This document shows, piece after piece, positions 44,872 through 52,243 of a stretch of DNA of 64,000 bases. The first letter of the stretch is position 1. Each line of letters begins with the position of its first letter. Source of the stretch: T1Sed10-7 sp040904745 (GTDB taxonomy: Bacteria; Actinomycetota; Nitriliruptoria; Nitriliruptorales; Nitriliruptoraceae); contig JBBDSW010000129.1 of the NCBI GenBank assembly GCA_040904745.1, positions 1 through 64,000 of the forward strand. Direction: 5' to 3'. The position numbers were made by a program, and so were the translations under genes. The notes beneath the pieces were generated by a model. It did no database searches and was not told where the DNA came from. It was given only the letters and a program-made list of their open reading frames with translations.

Positions 44872-47654
44872 GCAACAAGGTCCGCGTCTACGAACTTGCC
44901 AAGGAGACCGGCCTCCACAACAAGGAGGTCCTGCGTCGCCTGTCCGATCTCGGTGTCGAGGCCAAGAGCCACTCATCGTCGATCGACGACGCCGATGCGG
45001 CGCGTTTCCGGGAGTCGCTCGGCAAGGGCGACGCTGAACGCAAGGCCGAGCAGGAGGCCAAGCGTCGCCGCGAGCAGGCCGAGCTCGAGCGGTACCGCTC
45101 GATGCAGGCTGCCGCCCCGCCCGAGCGCACCAAGGCTGCCAAGGTCCTTCCGCCGCACCTGCGTGAGCAACAGGCCGGTGGGGGGGCGACCAGCGCGCCG
45201 GAGGCGCCGTCGACGACGCCATCCGCCGATGCGCCGGCTGCTGAGGACACCGCCGCTGCGGAACCGTCGACCGCTGACGCGGGTTCCACAGCCGGGGAAA
45301 CGCCGGTTGCGGAAGAGGGCACGGGCACGACGACCCCGGCCGAGGGCGAGGGCGCTGGCGCCAAGCGGATGCCCGGCGCTCCACCACCGAGGCTCAAGCC
45401 TGGTGAGGCCCCGCTGCGGCCACCGTCGCAGCGCTCTCAGCAGGCGCCACCGACCGCCACCGGCGAGGCTCCGGAGGCCCGCACACAGTCGGATCAGGTC
45501 CTGCCGCAGCAGGGGTCCGGGAAGCGGTCGATCCCGCCGCCGTTGCGCAAGGCGCCGGCACGTCCGCCACAGCAACCGAGCCCACCGGCCGGTGGCCGCG
45601 GCGCGCCCGCGGGTGGTCGTGGTGGTCCCGGCGCGGGTCGCGGCGGTGCACCGTCAGGTCCCGGCGGAGGTCGGGCTGCACCGGCCGGCGGCCGCGGCCC
45701 CGGCTCCTCTCCCTACCGTCAGCCCGTCGGTCGCAGTGGTCCCGGAGGTGGTGGTGCACCCGGACGGGGTCCGGGTGGCCCGAGCGGCACCGGTGGACCC
45801 GGCAGCGGGAAGACCAAGCGCAAGAAGAAGCGCGAGAGGCAGTCGCCCGCGGAGCAGGAGCTCCAGCGCGGTCCGATGCGTCGCGATGTGCCGATCGAGG
45901 ACCAGATCCAGGTCGAGCGCATCGACATCGTGTCGGGGATCACGGTCGGCGAATTGGCGGACAAGCTCGGCGTGGCCGGTGCGGCGCTGGTGAAGAAGCT
46001 GTTCGACATGGGTGAGATGGCGACCGTGCAGCAGACGCTGCCCGACGACACGGTCGAGATCATCTGTGCGGACCTCGGTGTCGCCATCTACTTCATGTCC
46101 GAGGAGGAGCTCGAGTTCGGCATCGAGGCGCCGGAGGACCCCGAGCGCCTGCGGCCGCGCCCCCCGGTCATCACGGTCATGGGCCATGTCGACCACGGGA
46201 AGACCAAGCTGCTCGACGCCATCCGGCAGACGGACGTGGTCGCCGGTGAGGCCGGTGGCATCACCCAGCACATCGGCGCCTACCAGGTCACCAAGGACGA
46301 CCGGCAGATCACCTTCATCGACACCCCCGGGCACGAGGCGTTCACCGCCATGCGTGCTCGCGGGGCACAGGTCACCGATGTGGCGATCCTGGTCGTGGCG
46401 GCCGACGACGGTGTCATGCCCCAGACCCGGGAGGCGATCGCGCACGCGAAGGCGGCCGATGTTCCGGTCGTCGTGGCGATCAACAAGATGGACACCGAGG
46501 GTGCGGACCCCGTCAAGGTCAAGAGCCAGTTGACCGAGCACGATCTCGTCGCCGAGGACTTCGGCGGCGACGTGCCGATGGTCGAGGTCTCCGCACTCCA
46601 GAAGAAGGGGCTCGACGACCTCCTCGAGGTGGTCCTCCTCCAGGCCGACCTGCTCGAACTGCAGGCGGATCCGGACAAGGATGCTCGCGGCCGTGTCGTC
46701 GAGGCACACCTCGACCGTGGCCGTGGTCCGGTCGCGACCGTGCTCGTGCAGGGTGGAACGCTCCGCCGCGGTGACATCCTCGTCGCGGGTACCGCGGACG
46801 GCAAGATCCGAGCGATGTTCGATCACAACGGCCAGCAGGTCGACGAGGCCGAGCCGTCCCGCCCGGTCCAGGTCCTCGGACTCAACGAGGTCCCGGAGGC
46901 CGGTGACGAGTTCCGGGTCGTCGACGCGGAGCGAGCCGCCCGTGATGTCGCTGAGCGTCGGTCCGCACGTGAACGGCGCAAGGAGCTCGCCGAGCGGCGG
47001 CCGACGACCTTGGAGGAGTTCACCTCGGCGGTGCAGGCCGGGGACAAGGCCACCCTCAACGTCATCATCAAGGCGGACGTCTCCGGTTCCGCCGAGGCGC
47101 TCGAGGATGCCCTGGTCAAGCTCGAGCTCGACGAGGTCCAGGTCCGGGTGCTCTCCAAGGGGGTCGGCGCGATCACCCAGGGTGACGTCCGGCTCGCCGA
47201 GGCCTCGGACGCGATCATCGTGGCGTTCAACGTGCGCCCCGGTGCCAACGCCCGCGAGGAGATCGAGCGCTCCGGCGTCGACGTGCGCACCTACCGGATC
47301 ATCTACGAGGTGATCGAGGACATCGAGCGTGCGGTCAAGGGGCTCCTCGCCCCGGAGTTCCGCGAGGAGGTCGTCGGGGAGGCGGAGGTCCGCGAGATCT
47401 TCAAGACCCCGAAGGGCTTCGTGTTCGGTTGCATGGTCACCAAGGGGGAGGTCAAGCGCGATGCCGGCGTCCGCGTCATCCGCGACGGTGTGGTCGCGGC
47501 CGAGGACACCATGACCTCCCTGCGTCGGTTCAAGGACGACGTCCGCGAGGTCCGGGAGGGATTCGAGTGCGGCATCGGTCTGGCGAAGTTCCAGGACGTC
47601 AAGGAGGGCGACCTACTCGAGGCCTATCAGACGGTGGAGGTCGAGCGCGGGTGA
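44868..47654 (+). CDS. infB: Translation initiation factor IF-2
   Basis: A 928-aa IF-2. The N-terminal IF2-N motif (VRVYELAKETGLHNKEVL) is followed by a long disordered Pro/Ala/Glu then Gly/Arg/Pro-rich region (about residues 75-330), including repeated GGRG units. A second IF2-N module comes before the GTPase domain, with GHVDHGKT at residue 439, DTPGHEAF and NKMD. Domains II-IV with the fMet-tRNA-binding region are complete. The GTG overlaps the ylxR stop. Confidence 0.97.
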   Translation: MSNKVRVYELAKETGLHNKEVLRRLSDLGVEAKSHSSSIDDADAARFRESLGKGDAERKAEQEAKRRREQAELERYRSMQAAAPPERTKAAKVLPPHLREQQAGGGATSAPEAPSTTPSADAPAAEDTAAAEPSTADAGSTAGETPVAEEGTGTTTPAEGEGAGAKRMPGAPPPRLKPGEAPLRPPSQRSQQAPPTATGEAPEARTQSDQVLPQQGSGKRSIPPPLRKAPARPPQQPSPPAGGRGAPAGGRGGPGAGRGGAPSGPGGGRAAPAGGRGPGSSPYRQPVGRSGPGGGGAPGRGPGGPSGTGGPGSGKTKRKKKRERQSPAEQELQRGPMRRDVPIEDQIQVERIDIVSGITVGELADKLGVAGAALVKKLFDMGEMATVQQTLPDDTVEIICADLGVAIYFMSEEELEFGIEAPEDPERLRPRPPVITVMGHVDHGKTKLLDAIRQTDVVAGEAGGITQHIGAYQVTKDDRQITFIDTPGHEAFTAMRARGAQVTDVAILVVAADDGVMPQTREAIAHAKAADVPVVVAINKMDTEGADPVKVKSQLTEHDLVAEDFGGDVPMVEVSALQKKGLDDLLEVVLLQADLLELQADPDKDARGRVVEAHLDRGRGPVATVLVQGGTLRRGDILVAGTADGKIRAMFDHNGQQVDEAEPSRPVQVLGLNEVPEAGDEFRVVDAERAARDVAERRSARERRKELAERRPTTLEEFTSAVQAGDKATLNVIIKADVSGSAEALEDALVKLELDEVQVRVLSKGVGAITQGDVRLAEASDAIIVAFNVRPGANAREEIERSGVDVRTYRIIYEVIEDIERAVKGLLAPEFREEVVGEAEVREIFKTPKGFVFGCMVTKGEVKRDAGVRVIRDGVVAAEDTMTSLRRFKDDVREVREGFECGIGLAKFQDVKEGDLLEAYQTVEVERG

Positions 47655-47673
47655 ACGAACCCGGCGGGATGCC

Positions 47674-48021
47674 GTGAGCGACGCGAGGGATCGAGGCCGG
47701 GTGCACTTCGGTATCGCCCGGGTGGACCTGTACCTCCCCGGCGTGGACAGCCTCAAGGGCAAGCGAGCGCTACTGCGTCGAGCCCAGGCCGCCCTGACCG
47801 ACCAGCTCGGCCTGTCCGTCGCCGAGGTGGGGGGTCAGGACCGATGGCAGCGGGCGATCCTCGGCGTGGCCGTCGCGAGCTCGACCGCGACCGGCGTCGA
47901 CCGGGTGCTCGATCGCCTGACGGCCGTCATCGAACGAGACCCGCGCATCGAGGTGCTCGCGATCACCGAGGTCTCCGACCAGCTCGACGGTGATCTCGGG
48001 ACCGAGACGATGCCCAACTGA
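47674..48021 (+). CDS. ylxP: DUF503 (YlxP) family protein
   Basis: A 115-aa DUF503 protein, the small family found between infB and rbfA in Gram-positive bacteria. Typical segments are VDLYLPGVDSLKGKR and VAEVGGQDRWQRAILGVAV. It is thought to take part in ribosome assembly; the biochemical role is unknown. Start GTG at 47674. Confidence 0.9.
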   Translation: MSDARDRGRVHFGIARVDLYLPGVDSLKGKRALLRRAQAALTDQLGLSVAEVGGQDRWQRAILGVAVASSTATGVDRVLDRLTAVIERDPRIEVLAITEVSDQLDGDLGTETMPN

Positions 48022-48066
48022 ACATCGATGGTGGTGGAAGCCCCCACCGAGAACGAGGAGCCAGCG

Positions 48067-48525
48067 ATGGTCCGCAAGCGCAACCCACGCGTGGACAAGC
48101 AGGTCCGCGCGGCCGTGGCCGACCTCCTCGAGACCGAACTCTCGGACCCGCGGTTGACGTTCGTGACCATCACGGAGGCCGATGTCACGCCGGATCACGA
48201 GGTCGCGACCGTCTACTACTCCTCGCTGGATCCGAGCGTCCTCAGTCGGGATCCGCAACGGACCGGTGGCGACCGTGTCGCGGACCCGGAGGATGTCGCG
48301 GAGGCGCTGGCGAGCGTGGCCGGCCGGTTGCGTGGGCAGGTCGCCCGGCGAGTCGGACTGAGGGCCACTCCGGACCTGCGTTTCGTTCCCGACCCGGTGA
48401 CCGAACAGGCCGCTCGCGTCGATGAGCTCCTGCGGGGGCTCGAAACCCGGGGTGAGGTGCCGCCGGGCACCGGTGGGATCGCCGATGGTGAACATCCCGA
48501 TCGCGACCCGGAGCCGCCACGGTGA
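48067..48525 (+). CDS. rbfA: Ribosome-binding factor A
   Basis: A 152-aa KH-fold 30S maturation factor. The core shows VDKQVRAAVADLLETELSDPRL and VTPDHEVATVYYSSL. The C-terminus has a Gly/Pro/Glu-rich tail of about 25 residues. I chose ATG at 48067 (GAGGAG 6 nt upstream, family start MVRKRN); an in-frame ATG at 48028 would add 13 residues. The stop overlaps the nrnA GTG. Confidence 0.94.
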   Translation: MVRKRNPRVDKQVRAAVADLLETELSDPRLTFVTITEADVTPDHEVATVYYSSLDPSVLSRDPQRTGGDRVADPEDVAEALASVAGRLRGQVARRVGLRATPDLRFVPDPVTEQAARVDELLRGLETRGEVPPGTGGIADGEHPDRDPEPPR

Positions 48526-49553
48526 CCGTCTCGAGCAGCGCCTTGGCGCCCTGGCGTGGGGACCTCGATCCGGCCGCCCACATGGCCGCGGTCGCGGCAC
48601 TCAGGGATGCCTGTGAGCGCGGCTCGACGGTCCTCCTCGCCGGGCATGTCGGCCCCGATGGCGACACCCTCGGCTCGGTGCTGGCCCTCCACCTGGCGCT
48701 CGGCGCCGCCGGCGCACACACGCTCCCCACGGTCGGGGAGGAGCCGATCGCCGTGCCGCGCGAGTTGCGTCCCCTGCCTGCCAGCGACGAGCTGGTCGAG
48801 TTCACCCACCTGCCACCTGCCGCCGAGGCCGACCTGCTGGTCACCCTCGATGCGGCCAGCCCGGACCGTCTCGGCCGGATCGGCGACCATCTCGCCGCCG
48901 GGGTGCACACCCTCGTCGTCGACCACCATGCCCGGGCGACGAGCTTCGGGGACATCCGCCTGATCGCGCCACGTGCGGCGGCCACCGTGCAGCTCGTGGC
49001 CCTGCTGCTCGACGATCTCGAGCTCCCGCTCACCAGCGAGGTGGCGACCTGCCTGTACGTCGGCTTGGTCACCGACTCCGGTCGCTTCTCCTATGCGACC
49101 ACCGACGCGAGCGCCCTCGAGCTCGGGGCACGCCTACTGGACGCCGGTGTGGACCATGTCGGTTGGAACCGTCGGCTGTTCGAGACCCGATCCCTCGGGG
49201 AGGTGCAGTTGCTGGGACGGGGCCTGCAGCGTGTCGCCTTCGTCGCTGATGTCGGTCTGGTCCATACGCGCCTGACCCACGATGAGGTCGCACGGACGGG
49301 CGACGGCGACGAGTCGAGCGAAGCGTTGGTCGACGTGGTCAGATCCGTGGATGTGGCCGAGGTCGCGATGGTCCTCAAGCCTGGACCCGACGGCACCTGG
49401 AGAGGCTCCCTGCGCTCGGCTGGAGCGGTGGACGTCGGGCGGATCGCGGCGTCCTTCGGTGGTGGGGGACACCGGGCAGCTGCGGGCTTCACGACCGACA
49501 TGGAGGCGGAGACCGTGGTCGAGCAGGTGACCGAACTCCTCGGGGAGGCCTGA
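48522..49553 (+). CDS. nrnA: DHH/DHHA1 phosphoesterase, NrnA-like
   Basis: A 343-aa DHH phosphoesterase, likely nanoRNase and/or 3'-phosphoadenosine-phosphate phosphatase. Motifs are GHVGPDGDTLGS, LLVTLDAASPDR, VVDHHAR and TDSGRFSY; the DHHA1 domain ends with FGGGGHRAAAGF. Related actinobacterial proteins also cleave cyclic dinucleotides, so substrate range is open. Translationally coupled to rbfA. Confidence 0.9.
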   Translation: MTVSSSALAPWRGDLDPAAHMAAVAALRDACERGSTVLLAGHVGPDGDTLGSVLALHLALGAAGAHTLPTVGEEPIAVPRELRPLPASDELVEFTHLPPAAEADLLVTLDAASPDRLGRIGDHLAAGVHTLVVDHHARATSFGDIRLIAPRAAATVQLVALLLDDLELPLTSEVATCLYVGLVTDSGRFSYATTDASALELGARLLDAGVDHVGWNRRLFETRSLGEVQLLGRGLQRVAFVADVGLVHTRLTHDEVARTGDGDESSEALVDVVRSVDVAEVAMVLKPGPDGTWRGSLRSAGAVDVGRIAASFGGGGHRAAAGFTTDMEAETVVEQVTELLGEA

Positions 49554-49556
49554 CAC

Positions 49557-50504
49557 ATGGGACGCAGACCGCGGCCCAAGGGCCCCGTTCGTGATGCCGT
49601 GTTGGTCGTCGACAAGCCGGCCGGGCCGACCTCCCACGACGTGGTGGCAGCCGTGCGGCGCGTGATCGGCCACTCGCGCGTGGGACATACGGGCACGCTC
49701 GATCCTGCGGCCACGGGGGTCCTGGTCCTGGGTCTGGGGCGGGCCACGAAGCTGGTCCGCTTCCTGCAGGCGGGGACCAAGACCTACGCCGCCAGGATCC
49801 ACCTCGGCGTCGAGACCGACACCCAGGACGCCGAAGGTGTGGTGCTCGCGACCACGGATGCGAGCCACCTCGACGAACGCACGGTCTGTGAGGTCCTGAC
49901 CAGGTTCCAGGGCGAGTTCGAGCAGGTCCCGCCCATGGTCTCCGCCCTCAAGGTCGACGGCGAGCGTCTCCACGCCAAGGCGCGTCGCGGGGAGGAGGTC
50001 GAGCGTGCCGCCCGGCGTGTGCGGGTCGACTCGTTGGTGCTGGACGCGTTCACCGCCGGCGAGGTCACCGAGGTCTCGGTCCTGCTCACCTGCTCGGCGG
50101 GGACCTACGTACGCACGATCGCGCACGACGTCGGCGCGGTCCTCGGCGTGGGGGGATCCCTGGCGAGCCTCCGTCGGATCGCCAACGGGCCGTTCGTCGT
50201 CGATGAAGCCCACACGCTCGACGAGGTGGTCGGGGCGGGCCAGGAGGGCGTCCCCGCGCTGAGCCTCGACGTGGTGAGCGCCATCGAACGGGTCCTCGAG
50301 GTCGAACACGTGACGGACGAGGATCTGGCGAGGAGGGTGACGCAGGGCCGGTCGGCTCCCGCCCTCGGCCGCGACCGCCCCGTCGCCCTGATCCGACCGG
50401 CATCAGCTGAGCGACCACCACAACTCCTGGCGATCGTGGCCGACGACGGGGCCGGGCGATCCCGTCCTGAGCTCGTCTGGACCCGCCCGGAGGAGCTCGC
50501 ATGA
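49557..50504 (+). CDS. truB: tRNA pseudouridine55 synthase TruB
   Basis: A 315-aa pseudouridine synthase making psi55 in the T loop. The catalytic Asp is in HTGTLDPAATGVL; DKPAGPTSHDVV opens the core, and GTYVRTIAHD is motif III. The C-terminal ~75 residues form a PUA-like extension. It begins 3 bp after nrnA and its stop overlaps the ribF ATG. Confidence 0.96.
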   Translation: MGRRPRPKGPVRDAVLVVDKPAGPTSHDVVAAVRRVIGHSRVGHTGTLDPAATGVLVLGLGRATKLVRFLQAGTKTYAARIHLGVETDTQDAEGVVLATTDASHLDERTVCEVLTRFQGEFEQVPPMVSALKVDGERLHAKARRGEEVERAARRVRVDSLVLDAFTAGEVTEVSVLLTCSAGTYVRTIAHDVGAVLGVGGSLASLRRIANGPFVVDEAHTLDEVVGAGQEGVPALSLDVVSAIERVLEVEHVTDEDLARRVTQGRSAPALGRDRPVALIRPASAERPPQLLAIVADDGAGRSRPELVWTRPEELA

Positions 50505-51427
50505 CCGAGATCGCCTCCTCGCTCGACGACCTCGACCACCAGCCGTCCGCGGTGACGATCGGGAACTTCGACGGTGTCCATCGCGGTCATCAGGTGCTGC
50601 TCAGGCGGGCTGTGCAGGCCGGGCAGCAGCTCGGGGTTCGCTCGGTAGCGGTGACGTTCGACCCCCATCCAGCGGCGGTGTTGCGGCCCGATGCGGCGCC
50701 TCCCCAGCTCCAGTCCCTCGAGGCGCGCATCCAGGCGCTGTCGGAGACCGGTGTCGACGCGGTGCTGGTGCTGCCCTTCACGCCCCGGCTGGCTGCCTCG
50801 AGCCCCTCCGAGTTCGTTGCCGACGTGCTGGCCTCGCAGCTCCAGAGCGTCAAGGTCGTCGTGGGGACCAACTTCCGGTTCGGTGCCAAGGCGGCGGGCG
50901 ACGTCGTGACGCTCGTCGAGTTGGGAGAGATCCACGGGTTCGTGCCGGAGGCGGTGACACTGCTGGAGATCGACGGCCGGCGCATCTCCTCCTCCGCGGT
51001 CCGAGAACATCTGCTGGACGGTGATCTGGCATGGGCGCTGGCGGCGCTGGGGCGTCCCCATGAGCTGCCGGGTCGGGTCGTCGCAGGGGAGGGGCGTGGG
51101 CGTCGCATCGGCTTCCCCACGGCCAACCTCGCCGTGCCGGACGATCTGGTGGTGCCGGCGTTCGGTGTCTACGCCGGCCACGTCCGACTCGACGGGCGTG
51201 TGCATCCAGCCGTAACCAACGTCGGCGTCCGTCCGACCTTCCACGGCAAGGAGCGCACGATCGAGGCACATCTGCTCGACCAGGAGCTCGACCTGTACGG
51301 CCGGGACCTGACCGTGACCTTCGAGCACCGCATCCGGGGAGAACGACGGTTCGACGGGCCGGACGAGCTCGTCGCGCGGATCCGGATGGACGTCGACCAG
51401 GCCCGTGGGTTGCTCGGTCTGGGGTGA
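50501..51427 (+). CDS. ribF: Bifunctional riboflavin kinase/FAD synthetase
   Basis: A 308-aa enzyme making FMN and FAD. The N-terminal FAD synthetase domain has TIGNFDGVHRGHQ and RISSSAVREHL; the C-terminal riboflavin kinase domain begins GRVVAGEGRGRRIGFPTANL. The start overlaps the truB stop. It supplies FAD for flavoenzymes such as a ThyX-type enzyme. Confidence 0.96.
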   Translation: MTEIASSLDDLDHQPSAVTIGNFDGVHRGHQVLLRRAVQAGQQLGVRSVAVTFDPHPAAVLRPDAAPPQLQSLEARIQALSETGVDAVLVLPFTPRLAASSPSEFVADVLASQLQSVKVVVGTNFRFGAKAAGDVVTLVELGEIHGFVPEAVTLLEIDGRRISSSAVREHLLDGDLAWALAALGRPHELPGRVVAGEGRGRRIGFPTANLAVPDDLVVPAFGVYAGHVRLDGRVHPAVTNVGVRPTFHGKERTIEAHLLDQELDLYGRDLTVTFEHRIRGERRFDGPDELVARIRMDVDQARGLLGLG

Positions 51428-51736
51428 GGCACCGGCGGTGCAGCTTGCCAGGCATCGTGCTGCGCGACCGAGCGGCGGTGGTCGTGCGCTTGCCGGAGGC
51501 CACCCCCTGTGACACACTCGTCTGGACGGCCCGACGTGGGTCGTTCCCACCGTGCCCGTTCGGGTGTCGGGATCCCTCGAGCACCACCGTGAAGCCGGCC
51601 ATCTGGCCGGTACCGCGCTCCGGTGCGAGGTGCCAGCGCGCGCGTCGTGGCGCATGCCGGCACGGGACCCCTCGGTGACGGTCCAGTGACCGTCCCACCC
51701 GGCGCGGCAGGGCCCACCACGATCCGGAGAACAGAC
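51428..51736 (+). promoter_or_regulatory. Promoter and structured leader of rpsO
   Basis: The 309-bp stretch has no gene. TTGCCG at 51490-51495 and CACACT at 51513-51518 (17-bp spacer) form a plausible promoter. Downstream are two compact hairpins: CCGGCC/GGCCGG with loop ATCT (51595-51610) and GACGGTC/GACCGTC with loop CAGT (51677-51694). The leader of about 210 nt is long for one small gene and could mediate S15 autoregulation, known for rpsO in other bacteria; here it is inference. Confidence 0.45.
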
Positions 51737-52021
51737 TTGGCAACCACCACGCCAACCAGCCTGCCAGACGACAAGCAGGCCATCATCGAACGTTTCGCCC
51801 GCGAGCCGGGCGATACCGGCTCCCCCGAGGTGCAGGTCGCGCTGCTGACCAAGCGCGTCACCCACCTCACGGAGCATCTCAAGGAGCACAAGCAGGATCA
51901 CCACTCGCGACGCGGACTGCTGAAGATGGTCGGTCAGCGTCGCCGCCTGTTGAACTACCTCAAGGCATCGGACATCGAGCGGTACCGCGGCCTGATCGCG
52001 GAGCTCGGTCTCCGTCGCTGA
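51737..52021 (+). CDS. rpsO: 30S ribosomal protein S15
   Basis: A 94-aa S15 with the hallmark GDTGSPEVQVALLT, LTEHLKEHKQDHHSRRGLL and MVGQRRRLLNYL. I chose the TTG at 51737 (GGAG at 51726-51729, 7-nt spacing); no other in-frame start gives the family length. A structured spacer separates it from pnp. Confidence 0.95.
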   Translation: MATTTPTSLPDDKQAIIERFAREPGDTGSPEVQVALLTKRVTHLTEHLKEHKQDHHSRRGLLKMVGQRRRLLNYLKASDIERYRGLIAELGLRR

Positions 52022-52058
52022 ACCCCCCGGTCCGGGGTCGCGGATGCGACCTCGGCCC

Positions 52059-52093
52059 GTGTCGTCGCCGGCCGTCGTGGCCGGGCGCGACAC
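52059..52093 (+). terminator. Hairpin between rpsO and pnp
   Basis: GTGTCG pairs with CGACAC around an inner CGGCC/GGCCG stem with loop GTCGT. It has no U tract. In many bacteria the rpsO-pnp spacer holds an RNase III processing hairpin or terminator that controls pnp; this hairpin is the candidate. Confidence 0.5.
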
Positions 52094-52243
52094 CGCGTCG
52101 CCACGGACCCTCGGACGTCAGTGGAGACGGCTCGACCGCTCACCGGAGCGAGCCGCCCCCACTGATGCGCCGGAGGTCGGCGATGCGACCACCCGCACAC
52201 CGCGTGTCGGGTGAGACGCAAGAGACACGAACGGAGGCCCACC

